The position numbers and the translations under genes were made by a program. A stretch of 64,000 bases of DNA from Tenebrio molitor (taxonomy: Eukaryota > Arthropoda > Insecta > Coleoptera > Tenebrionidae): assembly GCF_963966145.1 (NCBI RefSeq), contig NC_091048.1, forward strand, positions 14,508,001 to 14,572,000, written 5' to 3'. The notes beneath the pieces were generated by a model. The model had not been told where the DNA came from. It saw only the letters and a program-made list of their open reading frames with translations, and did not search any database. The stretch's first letter is position 1. Each line of letters begins with the position of its first letter. Below are positions 1 to 11,476 of this stretch, in pieces.

Positions 1-171
1 TCCTATCATTGTCAATAATTTGTCAAAGTCTGTAGGAGACATTCTTGTAAAATTTTTATAATGTTCACTGACATGTTGAAATTTTAAATCTTGCATAAGT
101 TCATTACCGACGCGTTTTCTATAGAGTTCGGTTCGCCACCAACGTCGCCGCTTCTTGTCTTTTTTAATCAT
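1..171 (-). CDS. PIF/Harbinger transposase, N-terminal part, runs off left edge
   Basis: The complement of 171-1 reads 57 codons without a stop, starting at the ATG whose complement is at 169-171. The protein begins MIKKDKKRRRWW and continues to FTRMSPTDFDKLLTMIG, which matches the N-terminal layout of HARBI1-like transposases (basic RRxWW motif, then the xxFxRMSPxxFDxLL segment). The catalytic DDE domain would lie beyond the left edge. A diverged, frameshifted piece of the same gene type is at 1801-1955. Family assignment rests on motif recognition only. Whether the full gene is intact cannot be seen. Confidence 0.72.
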   Translation of the reverse strand, partial: MIKKDKKRRRWWRTELYRKRVGNELMQDLKFQHVSEHYKNFTRMSPTDFDKLLTMIG

Positions 172-1627
172 ATTGCACCCATCGTAAAATTAAAAAAAAA
201 AAGGCAAAGCCATAACTGCACATCTCCGGAGAAAGTAGGTAGAATGTTGGTTATTTTTTAGTTTTGGTACCGAAAATAGACTCCGTGTCATAAAAAAAAA
301 ACGAATTATAGTTTAAAAAAATTAAATTATATTCGAAGGTAAAATAATAAGAATTTTTTTATCAGATTTAACAAATTAGGTCGCGTTATTTTTGGCAAGA
401 TTAATTCCAGAATTCAAACTTTAACGTTAATTATTTATTTTTAATACTTACAGTTATTAAAAACACAATTATTAAAAACAATTTGGGAATCTGACAGGCG
501 TACATGCAATTTTATTCGTTTTTGACAGAAGACAAACTAGGAAGACGATTTATCCGCGATAAACATTTTTGATTGGATGAAAACAAGCGCTGAACACCCA
601 CGTTTGAAGTATGTGGGAATTAATCTGTAGTAATATAACAATAATTGACTTAAACATCGGATTGATTTGCGAAGCTGATGGCATGCTCCATCTCGACTTA
701 TGCATTTTTACAACAAATTGACACAATTCGCATTATTTTAGAAAATGTGAAACTTATTTATTAGCTACTGTAAAGAGTTGCTTTCAACAATAATAACCTA
801 TTTGTTTTGTTCAGCATAAATGAAATGCATAAAAAACTACAGTGTTTCATTTGACAATCAAGACCGTTTAAATAAGGGACAAAAACTAATGGTAACTGAA
901 ATTGTTGGAGATTAGATTTATGAGTTTATGACTGTGGTCAGCTCCCTTTGTCGAGATGCGTTTGTGAATGGCGCTTTGTGTTCGTCAGAAAACCGACAGT
1001 GAGCGGAGCACTGCGAACCGTTCGTGGCGCGCATGCGCTCTCGAGGTTCACAGCTTCGCCGTCCAAATCAGACGAATGCTTCCTTGTAATTTATTTAAAG
1101 AGTGTAGTAAGTTATGGTATGTATTTAATAAAATGTATGGATCACCATATTTGTAAGACAGCCTAACAAATTAATGAGTAAATGTTATAATCAACAGCAA
1201 CTTCGCTCCTACCTTTTCAGGTAAAATTAGAAATCGGCCCCAAAATGGGCATTCAGTTATTCTGACGGACAAGCACCCATGATGCTTAATAATATTTTTG
1301 CATCATCGGAACTACATATTAATAAATAGATAAAATTTTCTTTTTAATTTATTAAATTGTTTGATTTTTCCAAAGAAGGCATTTTTTTACATTTTTCATA
1401 CTAGTTTATGGCCCATTGCTCTGCACCCGATGCCGAATCTAAACAATAATTTCTTCTGTGATTACTTACCGTCTTTTGATAAGTAAACATGTTCATGAAA
1501 TCGGTAAACACGTGAAAATGACCGGTGGTGCAAAAACGTTTTCTACTGACAAATTGTCATTACAAAAGTTTACCTGTAAAATGGTAAAGAAAAAAAAATT
1601 TCTTCATTTTCTTCATTGTTGTAGCTA
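172..1627. other. gene-free AT-rich stretch with one dispersed repeat
   Basis: No convincing coding sequence was found. Short ORFs at 948-1166 and 1458-1643 have no recognisable motif. The only structured part is the dispersed repeat at 464-624. Confidence 0.4.
464..624. repeat. dispersed repeat, copy 1 (partner at 14868-15039)
   Basis: This segment and 14868-15039 share a long stretch in the same orientation, including ATCTGACAGG, GCGATAAACATTTTTGATTG and CACCCACGTTTRA. The identity is interrupted by small indels. No coding potential or termini were recognised. Confidence 0.6.
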
Positions 1628-1736
1628 CGGTGCGATCAATTAAAAAATAAATCGAGTCGGCGTGTTACCTATGGCAACCCATGCTATAGCATAGGCTTCA
1701 AAGAAAACTCGATTTATTTTTTAAATGATCGCTCGG
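1628..1736. mobile_element. 109-bp MITE, TA target site, copy 1
   Basis: Imperfect terminal inverted repeats (CGGTGCGATCAATTAAAAAA at the left, complement of TTTTTTAAATGATCGCTCGG at the right) are flanked by TA. A second copy is at 23819-23926. The TA duplication suggests mobilisation by a Tc1/mariner transposase. Confidence 0.75.
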
Positions 1737-1800
1737 TACTTTTAATTCGTTAAACAAACTTCTGAACTAACAATATTTGCGTTAATACTTGCCTGCCTTA

Positions 1801-1955
1801 AATTGAGATTGCATATCGAAAACGCGTATTCTTTTTGGAGATTTTTGGGTCCTATTTTGGTTAGTAAATTCTCACCGTCTGTGGGAGACATTCTATTAAA
1901 AATTTTATGCTGTCCGCTAATATGTTGGAACTTTAAATCTTTATAAAGTTCGTCG
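1801..1955 (-). pseudogene. PIF/Harbinger transposase fragment
   Basis: The complement reads ELYKDLKFQHI..., then NRMSPTDGENLLTKIGPK, the same segment as in the partial gene at 1-171. After a one-base shift in an A-run it continues ISKKNTRFRYAIS, a conserved Harbinger motif (usually KKDTRFREAI). The shift and an in-frame stop show it is dead. No TIRs were identified around it. Confidence 0.65.
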
Positions 1956-2053
1956 AGCCTTTTTCTCTTTTTTCATCAGATTCCACATAATTCTTACAGC
2001 ATCACTACACAGAATTGAAGCTAACGGTTTTTCGTTATCACTCTTATCACATA

Positions 2054-2791
2054 CAGGTCGCTAAAAAGTATCGATACAGCTAAATATTTTCAAAACGGTT
2101 TAGCAGAGCTCGTTGAAATTTGGCACACAGCTAGAAGTGTTTAAATTCTATAGGCTGATATTTTTTTCAATTTTATAACATCTTTTATTTTGAAGATACA
2201 AAGCCAACTTGATTTTTTTTAAATGGCACGAGAGGTCAAATTTAACACCGTTAAAAAGAATATTTTTTTGTGAATCCAGTGATGTAGCACATGCATATCT
2301 CAATTTACTCGAAACTTTATAAAAAAATTATCGAATTAATAAAATTTGAAAAAATTTGACCTTTGGAATGTTTTTTTAGCCATTGTTAATCCTTTGCCGC
2401 CTGCACTTTGACCAAAAAATTAATAAAAGTAAATAATAAATGTAGAAGTAAGACATTTAACTGAAACAGATACATAAAAGATAAAAAGTTTAAACCCGAA
2501 ATACATAATTTTTAAGCAAAAAAAAATTTTTAAAATGGCGGCGATGTGAGCATGTGTTACATCACTGAATTCACAAAAAATACTCTTTTCAAAAATATTA
2601 CATTTAAGTCCTCCGTGCCATTTAAAAAAAAACAAGTTAGCCTTGCATCTTTAAAATAAATGACGTTAAAAAATTTAAAAAACTATCAAATGATAAAACT
2701 TAAACACTTCTAGCTGTGTGCCAAATTTCAATGAGCTCTGCTAAACCGTTCTGAAAATATTTAGCTGAATCCATACTTTTTCGCGACCCTG
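2054..2791. mobile_element. 738-bp non-autonomous DNA element, TA target
   Basis: Long inverted repeats of roughly 230 bp begin CAGGTCGC at the left and, in complement, CAGGGTCGCG at the right, each next to TA. Shared blocks include AAATATTTTCARAACGGTTT and GAAATTTGGCACACAGCTAG. No transposase motif was seen inside. Confidence 0.72.
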
Positions 2792-3684
2792 TATAATGTA
2801 GCTGTAATGACACGCAACCTCGGAACTATCGAACTGAACTGAGACGATTATAAAAAAAATCACTTAAAAACATAACGCACTGAAACATACAAAACTCTCC
2901 ATCCCGCCAGTAGTTATCCTATGCCTATGATGTTGTTTACAGAATTACAGCTGTGACTCTATTTGAAGTTTCAGTACAGGTATTTTCAATAATTGTTATA
3001 AACTGTTGTTGGAATTATTTATTCTTCGAGTATTAATGATATAGCAAAAGTGTAGACACTCGTCTCTGTGTCTGTAAAAAAGTGTGCAATCTATCATCAG
3101 TGGACAGAGTATAGCTGTTCGTTGCGTGCTCGGTTCGTCGGCTGTTCGTGGCACCAATTTTGCGACGAGCATTACATTACATGTTACATTACATGCTCGG
3201 TTCGCGTAGTCTGTACGGGCCCTTAGACTCGCTCTCTCGCCGATCAACTTCAACCACGGCACCACCAACCACGCCGTTCACCATTTTGTCATTGATTGTT
3301 ATCTTTTGTTATCGTTATTTGTTATTGTTGTTACATTAAACTCAAATCACCCATCAAGCCGTCTCATTCATTCCGGACCAACAAAGTACTCCACATATTA
3401 TACTTGAATCATAATCCCTGTTTTTGACACTAAAATGCGTGCGAAAAAGGGCCTTTAAAACACTAAAGCTTTAAGGGTTGCTTAGGTAACAACAAATTCA
3501 CCTACATTTTGAACAATGATAAATACACATTTTTACACAATTTACATGACAACGAAACAACAACAATTGACCATTTCTATATCAACGATTAATGACTCAG
3601 ATTACTGCGGAAAAGGTATTTCAATTTCCTTTTTTTTGTTATAATTTTCAGATTGTAGTGCGGATATAATAAAAAATAGCGTAT
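2792..3684. other. unassigned stretch, GC-richer at 3100-3280
   Basis: No recognised gene. The part at 3100-3280 is clearly richer in G and C than its surroundings and has short overlapping ORFs on both strands without known motifs. It could be part of an unrecognised LTR, but no terminal repeats were found. Confidence 0.3.
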
Positions 3685-3791
3685 GATACAAGTTTATAAG
3701 GAAGTCTTAAAAGCACTTGCGACGTTAAAAGCACTCCGCTACGCATCGTGCACTTAAACTCGTCGCGCGTGCTTCCTTATAAACTTGTATC
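3685..3791. repeat. hairpin with 20-bp perfect arms
   Basis: GATACAAGTTTATAAGGAAG at 3685-3704 is the exact reverse complement of 3772-3791. The 67-bp tip contains CCGCTACGCATCGTGC, similar in style to the tips of the other hairpin elements in this window. Flanking T-run and short inverted repeats are only weakly visible, so membership in that group is tentative. Confidence 0.6.
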
Positions 3792-4281
3792 ATAATATAC
3801 CATTAACACGCTCTCTAAATACAGTTTGCACGAAAAAACGATACATTGATCGCACTTTGAGAAAAAAGACAAAAAGACTCTTTTATACAAAATCAACAAA
3901 TGCTACAGAATTCTTGACCCAAGAAGACGTACAAATCGAGAAAGATACCCCTACTTGAAATGGGAATGTTTTGACAGTTTTCCTAAAGTTTAGAACATAA
4001 TAAAAGTAACTAGCTATTCTTAAAATGATAAAGTGATATCTCGGTGTACTTGCTTGAGTTTTTTGAAACAGTATACATATTTGTAAACATTCTTTAGGTA
4101 GGTTAGTCATTTTGCGACAAGCAAAGGTACCCATCGAAGCAAAAAGTGTACCTCTTGGCCTGAAAAGGAAGAGAGCCAGAGCAAAAAGGGCTCCAATAAT
4201 TCAGTAGTAATTTTCCCTTCACATTTTGTTTGTATCTTTAATAGTTATGTAATAGTCATTTTTATTGTGGGGGAGATGCGT
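3792..4281. other. gene-free stretch
   Basis: Nothing recognisable was found; the ORF on the minus strand at 3883-4134 has no known motif. Confidence 0.3.
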
Positions 4282-4774
4282 CAGCCGAGGCCCCACAGGT
4301 GCGAGCACTTCCAAAACATTTTCTAGCCGTATAATACCTACACAAAAAAATTTCGACGGACCTTTTATTTAAAGCAAAATATAATCATTTTTGTTAAAAA
4401 ATTACTGGATAGGGAATTTAATTTTCTTCTATTAGCAACATAAAGAACCCAAGAAGCGACTGTCACGACAAAAGTCAATCAATTCCTCAAATATTCAACT
4501 CTCTCTTATTCCTAAGCCATCGCTTGATAACCCCCTCGGCATCTATTGCTATTTACAATGTACAGCTTGCGATAAAGGATACAAATTTGTCCGACATCAA
4601 TATTTCACACTTGAAAAATTCTACAAAAATTCCAGACATTGACATTCTGTGCCGCCAACCTAAAATTTTTCATAAAAAATTCCTGTTTCGACATTCTTGC
4701 CTAGGCAGGAAAATGCCATTTTTCAGAAGATTTAGGCGAATGGAAAATCACTTTTTCTATACGGAGGCCGAAAA
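4282..4774 (+). mobile_element. hairpin-type element family 9, truncated copy
   Basis: This is a diverged copy, in opposite orientation, of the element at 9632-10207. It shares GCGAGCACTT, ACATTTTCTAGCCGT, GCGATAAAGGATACAAATTT and CTTGCCTAGGCAGG. The left hairpin arm is missing. The right end GGAGGCCGAAAA runs directly into the next hairpin element at 4775. Confidence 0.68.
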
Positions 4775-5030
4775 TAAGTAGTTTATTTAACTAGTTCGTG
4801 TGTAAATTGGGCTTTTTGCATGAGTGAGCCAGTTTAAAACGCGAATGAAACGAGCGTTTTGAAGGCTCACGAGTGCCAAAAAAGCCCAATTTACACACGA
4901 ACGAGTTGAATACAAAGTTTTTTTGTTCTACGAGCCCCTTAAAGGCTCCAAATCGCTTAAAATCTTTAAAATTAGCTTGACGTTTCGTTTTGACAAGTTG
5001 TGACATTTAGCAAAATCCGTTCACACAAAA
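4775..5030 (+). mobile_element. hairpin-type element family 1, copy A (3' truncated)
   Basis: The head GTAGTTTATTTAA is followed by a hairpin with arms of about 52 bp (4790-4841 and 4854-4907; arm start TTCGTGTGTAAATTGGGC), then GAATACAAAG, a T-run and TTGTTCTACGAG. The far end of the family (TGTCGAACAAAAA) is missing here. Four other copies lie at 17961, 42894, 46515 and 61113. It sits head-to-tail behind the family 9 element. Confidence 0.75.
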
Positions 5031-5203
5031 GAAAATACCAATCAAAGAGGTTGTTAAGACGATCTGATTTACACAAAAAAATTCTGACATTCGAATTATC
5101 TTAATGAAATTTTATTTTTTAAAACCTAAAACAATAATTGTGGACTTGACAGCAGAATTCTAACCTTAACTTTTTTACCTGACAAATGTAATGAAAAACT
5201 ATA

Positions 5204-5788
5204 CAGGGTGTTTTCGAAGTTGAGGTGTTCCTTTTAACCTGTGATAGTATGCGTTGTTCTAAAGAGTTTTAGCCAAAGTCACCTTAGTAAAATGTGTACG
5301 GCAATGAAGATACAATAAGTTAATTTTTTTGAAATTTTTGAAACCGGTCCTGCTCAAATTTGCGCTGATTTGTTGTAAATTAGAATTGACAAAAAAAAAT
5401 CAAATGAGCATGGACGTTAATCAAAAATACTGTGAGAGTTGTCATCTAATTAGTCGGAATGGCTTTATCATTACGGAAATAATGAGCTCACAGATATGTT
5501 GCTAATGCATGGGCAATGTTATCACGTTATCAAAATGCAGCTGCGGCGTCCAGAGAGTACGCGGAGCGATTTCCAGAAAGACACCATCCTGGGCCACGTC
5601 AGTTATTAATCTAGGACAGCGGAGAAATAGACAGGACCGGACTCAAAATTTTAGAAAACAATAAAAATATACAATCAATTATCTCCCTTAATACAAACAT
5701 TTTACTAAGAAGATTTAGGCTAAAATTCTTAAGAATAATGTATAGTATCTCGTGTTACAAGGAACTCCTCAACTTCGAAAACACCCTG
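5204..5788. mobile_element. 585-bp Tc1/mariner derivative with transposase remnant
   Basis: Terminal inverted repeats CAGGGTGTTTTCGAAGTTGA / complement at 5761-5788 are flanked by TA. At about 5481-5600 the plus strand encodes a decayed helix-turn-helix region (ELTDMLLMHGQC, then in another frame QNAAAASREYAERFPER), which matches the N-terminus of the transposases at 8963-7862 and 30044-31119. It is an internal deletion derivative. Confidence 0.8.
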
Positions 5789-6017
5789 TATAGAAAGATA
5801 AAAGTTGCCCATTGTCCATAAATGAATATATGGGATAAAAATTATTTGCTTACACAGGTTTGTAGTGTTTTTAGAGCCATTTGGTTTGCTGTATAATTCT
5901 TTTCATTTGGGTCATCATTAGCAAAGTTGTACCGTGGACCGTTTTTTTTAAGACAGCTTGTACATATTATTCAATTAAATGGTTTATTCCTTACCCACCT
6001 TTAACCTTTAACTAATA

Positions 6018-6864
6018 CAGTGTGGAAACTTTAACTGGAATAAAATTCATAACTTGGACAAATAGGTGATATTTGTACAAAATCCCGAAACAGGTCGATT
6101 TTTGTTTTTCCTTGCCCACATTTTGGCGCAATTGGTTTTTGCAAATCTGCTCCCGGAAGCTCCCAGCCACCTCTAACTTTTTTTTTCCAAATGAAAGGGT
6201 ACGCCAAGTGATACCTCGTTTGAAAGCCCACTTCGCAAAGATTACAACGCACTATTTTATTCCTGAATACTTTCAAAACCTACGTGCTAAAAAAAAAAAT
6301 TATGCAACGAATGTTCAAAATGGGCACAGTTTGTTTCTTGGTCAATTGCAGATAGTAACATGCATCCCTAACGTTTTATAACATTTTCGGTGTGATTTTC
6401 ATGCCTAAAACCGAACAGTATTGAAAATCTTAGGCAACGTATTAGAAATGAAATTAAGCAAATCACACCGGAAATGTTACAAAACGCAAGGGATGCATGT
6501 TACTACCGATTTGCAATTTGCCAAGAAAAAAACGGTGCCCATTTTGAGCATTTATTGCATTAAACAGAATTCAGTTTATAAAATTGGACTCATTTTTTTA
6601 GCACGTGGGTTTGAAAATATTCAGGAAATAAATAGTGCGTTGTATTCCTTGCGAAGTGGGCTTTCAAACAAAGTGTCACTTGGCATAACGTTCCATTTGA
6701 AAAAAAAAGTTAGGGGTGGTGGAGCTTCCGAGAGCAGATATGCAAAAACTATTTGCGCCAAAATATGGGCAAGAAAAAAGAAAAATCGACCTGTTTCGGG
6801 ATTTTTTACAAAAACCGCCTATGTCCAAGTTATGAATTTTATTCCAGTTAAAGTTTCCACACTG
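6018..6864. mobile_element. 847-bp long-TIR Tc1/mariner derivative
   Basis: The ends CAGTGTGGAAACTTTAACTG and its complement are flanked by TA, and the inverted arms extend for roughly 350 bp on each side. The middle holds the C-terminus of a transposase at 6417-6563. A related end (CAGTGTGGAAACTAC in complement) closes the element at 12174-12904. Confidence 0.82.
6417..6563 (+). pseudogene. Tc1/mariner transposase C-terminal fragment
   Basis: The frame reads SIENLRQRIRNEIKQITPEM, then LQNARDACYYRFAIC and NGAHFEHLLH followed by a stop. This is the typical end of the insect mariner-like transposases that finish in NGxHFEHL. No catalytic part is present; the rest was lost when the long-TIR element formed. 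Confidence 0.75.
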
Positions 6865-7379
6865 TATTTTATCAATTGGAAGGTAAATTAATGCAAAACT
6901 GATAATTGATCTAGGTACAAAGGATTTCAAACCATCTTTAATTTCTTGAGTATCCAAAATATCGCAAAAGTATTGAGTATCGCAAAAATCAAGCGCATTT
7001 GAGGAAAAAATCATTGACTGAAAAGTGGCAGATCGTTAAACGCATCGAAAGGCCTCAAGGTTTGACAGCTATCATCTACCACAGGACATAGACACATGAT
7101 CATCGACCCGTGTCCGTGTCATGTTGTTTGCCTATTTACGAAATTGGCCCACTATCTACCACACAATGGCTAAAATAAACTATAGTTGGGACAACCAACA
7201 TATACAGGTGTGGCACAACTCACGCCCCAGAGGAAACTGACTTGTGCCGACAGCAATAACATTACTGGAAAGACTGATTCTTTTTTCTTATCTGCTTTTT
7301 CAATCGAGTTAGAAGCATATCAAATCCACCAATCCCATTAGTCAAGCGCGGAAAAACTATTATCATTCTACTCAAAATA
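6865..7379. other. gene-free stretch
   Basis: No gene, RNA or repeat was recognised here; local ORFs are shadows or have no motif. Confidence 0.3.
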
Positions 7380-7610
7380 CGGGGTGATCAAATAGGACTG
7401 TTTAAGTTGGTAACACTGAATTGTATTTTAAATTGTATAACAGGAGTAACTTTCGGTTGTTGATGGCTTGTCGTTGTTAATGCTATACCTACATCAGATA
7501 TTTGTCAAATAAACCAACAAAACATACCCGGTTGCAGTGTTATAAATAACCGAAATATAAAATTTTCTTCATTGTACTGCCAACTTAAACAGTCCTTTTT
7601 GATCACCCGG
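7380..7610. mobile_element. 231-bp MITE, TA target, copy 1 of 3
   Basis: Ends CGGGGTGATCAAATAGGACT and the complement of TTTTTGATCACCCG are flanked by TA. Copies of exactly the same length are at 25702-25932 and 43191-43421. No coding capacity. Confidence 0.85.
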
Positions 7611-7861
7611 TATCTTGTCGACTGTATTTTATTGTCAAATTTAGCACATTATTGCACTGTCAAAAAGTTTAGGTTAAGAATAATGTCAATAAATTTAATA
7701 AAAGTTGTCATCGTATAGCCCGCAACTATTAATACAAATTTATTATTGGGCGGAAGTCGTAAAGCAAACAACAAATGGTGGTTCTAAAAAGAACCGAGTT
7801 TAATAGAACGAAAGCAAATAATAACAAAGCGAAACGCAAACAAAACTCAAAGAAAGAAGAA

Positions 7862-8963
7862 TTAAAGGAGATGCTCAAAATGTCCACCATTCATTTCGAG
7901 ACACAGTTGTGCACGCCGTAGTAAGTCCTGACCATTTCAGGTGTAATTGTTCCAAAAGCTTCTTGTAATCTGTTTCGAAGATCCTCCTCGTTATGAATGG
8001 GTCGGTTGTAAACAACGTTTTTCACGTACCCCCATAAGAAAAAATCCAGAGGATTGAGATCCGGAGATCGTGCAGGCCAGTGGCGTGGACCACCTCGTCC
8101 GATCCAACGATTAGGATACATTCGATTCAAAATACCTTGCACATTGCGACTGAAATGGGGTGGTGCCCCGTCATGTTGCAACCACTGATTTACGAGAAAA
8201 ATCAATGGAATATTTTCAAGTAAATGAGCCAGTTCCATGTTTAAAAACTTTGCGTACTTTGCTCCTGTTAAACGCATAGGGAATTCAAAAGGTCCGATCT
8301 GAAAATAAAGAATACCTAAACACGCTTTCTTTATTTTTTACAATCTTGACTTACCACTGAATCTCCCATTAGCCCTGACCACAAATTTACGGAAAATCGA
8401 CGCTGAAATGCACGGGGATAAGTAGCCCTTGGATTATCGTATGACCAGACATGCAAATTTCGATGATTAAAACATCCCTGCCGACCAAAACTTGATTCGT
8501 CCGAAAACAAGATCCGTGAAATAAAATTTTCATCTTCTGCCGCTTTATTAAGCAACCAAACACAAAAATTTCTTCGAGCAGGGTAATCTTCTGGTTCGAG
8601 ATGTTGCACACGAGTATAGTGGAAAGGATGAGGTCTGCTCTGATTTAAAACGCGATGTACCGATCTGCTGGAGATATCTGCCTCTTGGGAAATTTCTCTT
8701 ATACTCCTAGTTCCATCTTCTTCACGATATTCAGTATTGCCTCTTCATTAGCCAAGGTACGTGCGGTTCGTGCACCTCCGCCAATTTCATTTCGATTCGG
8801 TAAAACTTTCTCTGTTTCTTGAGCCCTAGCAAGTACTCTCAAAATTGTTTTGTGATCAGGAGAAGGTCGGTCAGGAAAACGATCAGAGAAAATTCTTGTT
8901 ACCTCCCTAGCGTTCCGTCCGCATTTTCCAAAGATAATCAACATAATCGGCAGCTGAATACAT
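7862..8963 (-). pseudogene. Tc1/mariner-superfamily transposase with a spliceosomal intron
   Basis: The minus strand encodes almost a full transposase. Reading from 8963 (MYSAADYVD) there is a helix-turn-helix region (IIFGKCGRNAREVTRIFSDR), then HYTRVQHLEPEDYPARRNF, first catalytic Asp in RILFSDESSF, second in LQHDGAPPHF, third in WPARSPDLNPLDFFLWG, with 36 residues between the last two, and the end LRRAQLCLEMNGGHFEHLL with stop at 7862-7864. Between GDSV and IGPFEFP there is a 56-nt GT-AG intron (8299-8354) whose removal restores the frame. Lesions are a small deletion near 8945, a one-base shift near 8723 and another near 7920. No terminal inverted repeats were found. Relatives are at 30044-31119 and, as fragments, in several long-TIR elements. 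Confidence 0.82.
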
Positions 8964-9513
8964 CTCGGCAGAGTTTTGCAACACGATTTCAGATCTTGAG
9001 AAAACACAATGACAAATTAAAATGTTTAAATTGTCTAGATGACAAACATCTACCAAAAAAAGCAGTAGACCATTTGATTATAAAAAGTTTAACGTTAAGT
9101 ATTCGATAATATTCGATTGCGTAGCGACCAATTAAGTCCTCGATGGTATTCTCGTCTGATTGATCAATTTCGCAATGTCTTTTCTGGCTTATTTTGAGAG
9201 TAAAAAAAATATAGTTTTTAATTTACGTTTCAGCGTAATCCCACGAATTTTCCAGTCTTCTGTGGGGCGTCAGTCCTGCCAGATAGCAAGGTTGGTACAA
9301 CTGACTAATTTGTATAGTAGGTTGCCTCGTTGCCATTTAAAACAACAGTTTGAATTTTCCCCCCGCAAAAGTTACTCGTGACGTCATAATGCACTAAACT
9401 TTTACTATAGTCCAATTTTTACCCTTTTGCGATGGCCCTACCCACACAGTTGCCACATAAATTTTCGTACAGAGTTGCCATACTTGGCCACAAACATTTT
9501 GAATTACCCAATA
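8964..9513. other. gene-free stretch
   Basis: No gene or repeat was recognised; the expected second end of the neighbouring transposase element was looked for and not seen. Confidence 0.3.
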
Positions 9514-9631
9514 CAGGCTGTTTGATGAAAAACGCCTCAACCCATAACTTTTTTATTTATGACCGGATTTCAATGAACAAAAAAATCAAAGGTATGGTTT
9601 TTCAAGCGCTACAAAATAGCCATAAAATATA

Positions 9632-10207
9632 TTTTTTCGGCCTCCGTCTAGAAACACTGATGTTTCATGCGTCTAAATCGTCTGGAAACTAGCATTTCCC
9701 TGCCTAGGCAAGAAAATCGAAACAGGAATTTTTAATGAAAGATTTTAGGTTGGCAGCACAAAATGTCAATGTCATGTGGAATTTTTGTACAATTTTTTAA
9801 GTGTAAAATATTGATGTCGGGCAAATTTGTATCCTTTATCGCAAGCTATACATTGTGTATAGCAGTAGAGGCCCAGGGGGTATCAAGCGGCGTCTTAGTA
9901 ATAACAGAGAGGACGACGACGGTTTTGAATATTTGAAGAATTGACTGCTTTGGTCGTGACTGTCGCTTCTTGGATCCTTTATGTTGCCAATGAAAGAAAA
10001 ATAAATTCCCCATTCGGTAATTTTTTAACAAAAATTATTATATTTTGCTTTAAATAAATTGTCGGCCGAAAAAATTTTGTGTATTACACGGCTAGAAAAT
10101 GTTTTGCAAGTGCTCGCACTAGTGCCGCCTCGGCTGCCGCCTCTGCTCCACAAACCATGCTTGCACTTGCAAAATAGCATTTTCTAGCCTTGTGATACAA
10201 ATAACTA
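9632..10207 (-). mobile_element. hairpin-type element family 9, complete copy
   Basis: In complement it starts TAGTTATTTGTATCACAAG at 10207, after an A-run. A hairpin follows (arms GGCTAGAAAATG... near 10080-10100 and 10170-10192; tip GCAGCCGAGGCGGC), then GTAATACACAAAATTTTTTC and the inverted repeat TTTTTTCGGCC at about 10060. Its partner GGCCGAAAAAAT forms the other end at 9632-9642. The insertion point lies inside the left arm of the 9514-11305 element. The truncated second copy is at 4282-4774. Confidence 0.75.
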
Positions 10208-11025
10208 TTTTTTTGGCGTTATCTTCAATAGCTAACGATAGTCAACTTTTTTTTTTAAATGGACACATGTAGTTTTTTAGGCTTGGTCTGGTAAGGTTTT
10301 TTTTTCTGAATCTAATGATGTATTGAAAGTTATCATTTGGTTCATAGCTAACTGAAAAAAAAAAAACAATTTTTTGTGGTTCAGCTAATTATAAAATTTT
10401 TAAGAGTGCCGTGAAAAACAATCGGAATACAAAGTACGATGAATGTCATCTAAACGTCAGCTTAGAAATTTTCATCTGCTTTTTTAAACTTTTTTTATTT
10501 AAGTATAAAATAACAACATTGTCAGTCATGCAGGATAGCAGTCATTTGACTATTATTTTATGTTCGAATGTAATAAAAATCGTAATTAGTCAAAAACAAA
10601 AATTTAATAGAAAACATAATAATAATTATTATTATTATTCATGTTTTTCAAGAAAATAATATTAACACTTTTCAAGATTGCGCCTGAAAATTTTCAAACT
10701 CACACTTGACATTTGTTGCTATTTGTATTCCAATTGTTTTTCACAGCACACTCGAAAATTTCATAATAAGCTGAACCACAATTAAAAATTGTTTTATTTT
10801 TTTTTCAGTCAGCTATGAACCAAACGATAACTTTTAATACATCATTAGATTCAGAAAAAAATACTTTACCAGACTAAGTCTAAAAAACTACATGTGTCCA
10901 TTAAAAAAAAAAAAAGTTGACTATCGGTAGCTACTGAAAATATTTTATGGCTGCTTCGTAGCACATGAAAAACCATATCTTTGGTTTTTTTGTTCATTCA
11001 AGTCGGATAATAAATAAAAATTCTG

Positions 11026-11263
11026 GATTTAGATAACACATTGGTAGTTGAAATTCAAAAAGGTATATTATTATACTCATGTCACATGTGAGGAAGTTCT
11101 TTAACATTGACACAGAACATAATACACAACAAAGTCAAAATGCGGAGGCGAGACGCCGGTAATTATGTTGATAAGCACTGCACTATTACTTGATAGTAAT
11201 ATCCGTAATAGTGTATGTACTCCGGCAAAATTGCCGTGCCGCCGGGTGGAGGTGGGATACGAA
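11026..11263 (+). mobile_element. 3' end of an R4-clade LINE (5' truncated)
   Basis: About 240 bp match the 3' ends of the R4 copies at 36661-36908 and 61410-61654, from TTCTGGATTTAGATAACACA to GGGTGGAGGTGGGATACGAA. It encodes the last codons of the ORF (LDLDNTLVVEIQKG...) and the 3' UTR. It lies in the A-rich right arm of the host element, as expected for a 5'-truncated target-primed insertion. Confidence 0.85.
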
Positions 11264-11476
11264 AAAAAAAGTTATGGGTTGAGGCGGTTTTTATCAAACA
11301 GCCTGTATACTTAAATAATTTTGCAATTTATTTGACAATGTCAATTTAAACAAATGATTAATTTGAAAAATCAAAATATCATAGATACCGACCGGGCAGT
11401 ATGAAAATAACTAGTGATTTAACCAACCTAACAACTCCAATTTTGATTTTGACAGACTTTAGCTGATACTATTCTA

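Larger units (their letters stand above)
9514..11305. mobile_element. long-TIR DNA element carrying two later insertions
   Basis: Ends CAGGCTGTTTGATGAAAAAC and the complement of TTTTTATCAAACAGCCTG are flanked by TA. The inverted arms continue with GGGTTGAGGCG, AACCATA and, further in, GTGGTTCAGCTWATTAT and ACACATGTAGTTTTTTAG. The left arm is split by a hairpin element (9632-10207) and the right arm by the 3' end of an R4 LINE (11026-11263). Subtracting both leaves about 980 bp with no transposase. Confidence 0.78.

Noticed and set aside
2996..3268. 90-codon minus-strand ORF with MVVPWLKLIGERASLRART
   Set aside because: No recognisable motif; an equally long ORF overlaps it on the other strand, as expected in a GC-richer island.
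6073..7014. Overlapping ORFs of 81-156 codons on both strands
   Set aside because: They follow from the long inverted arms of the 6018-6864 element; only the transposase C-terminus at 6417-6563 is recognisable.
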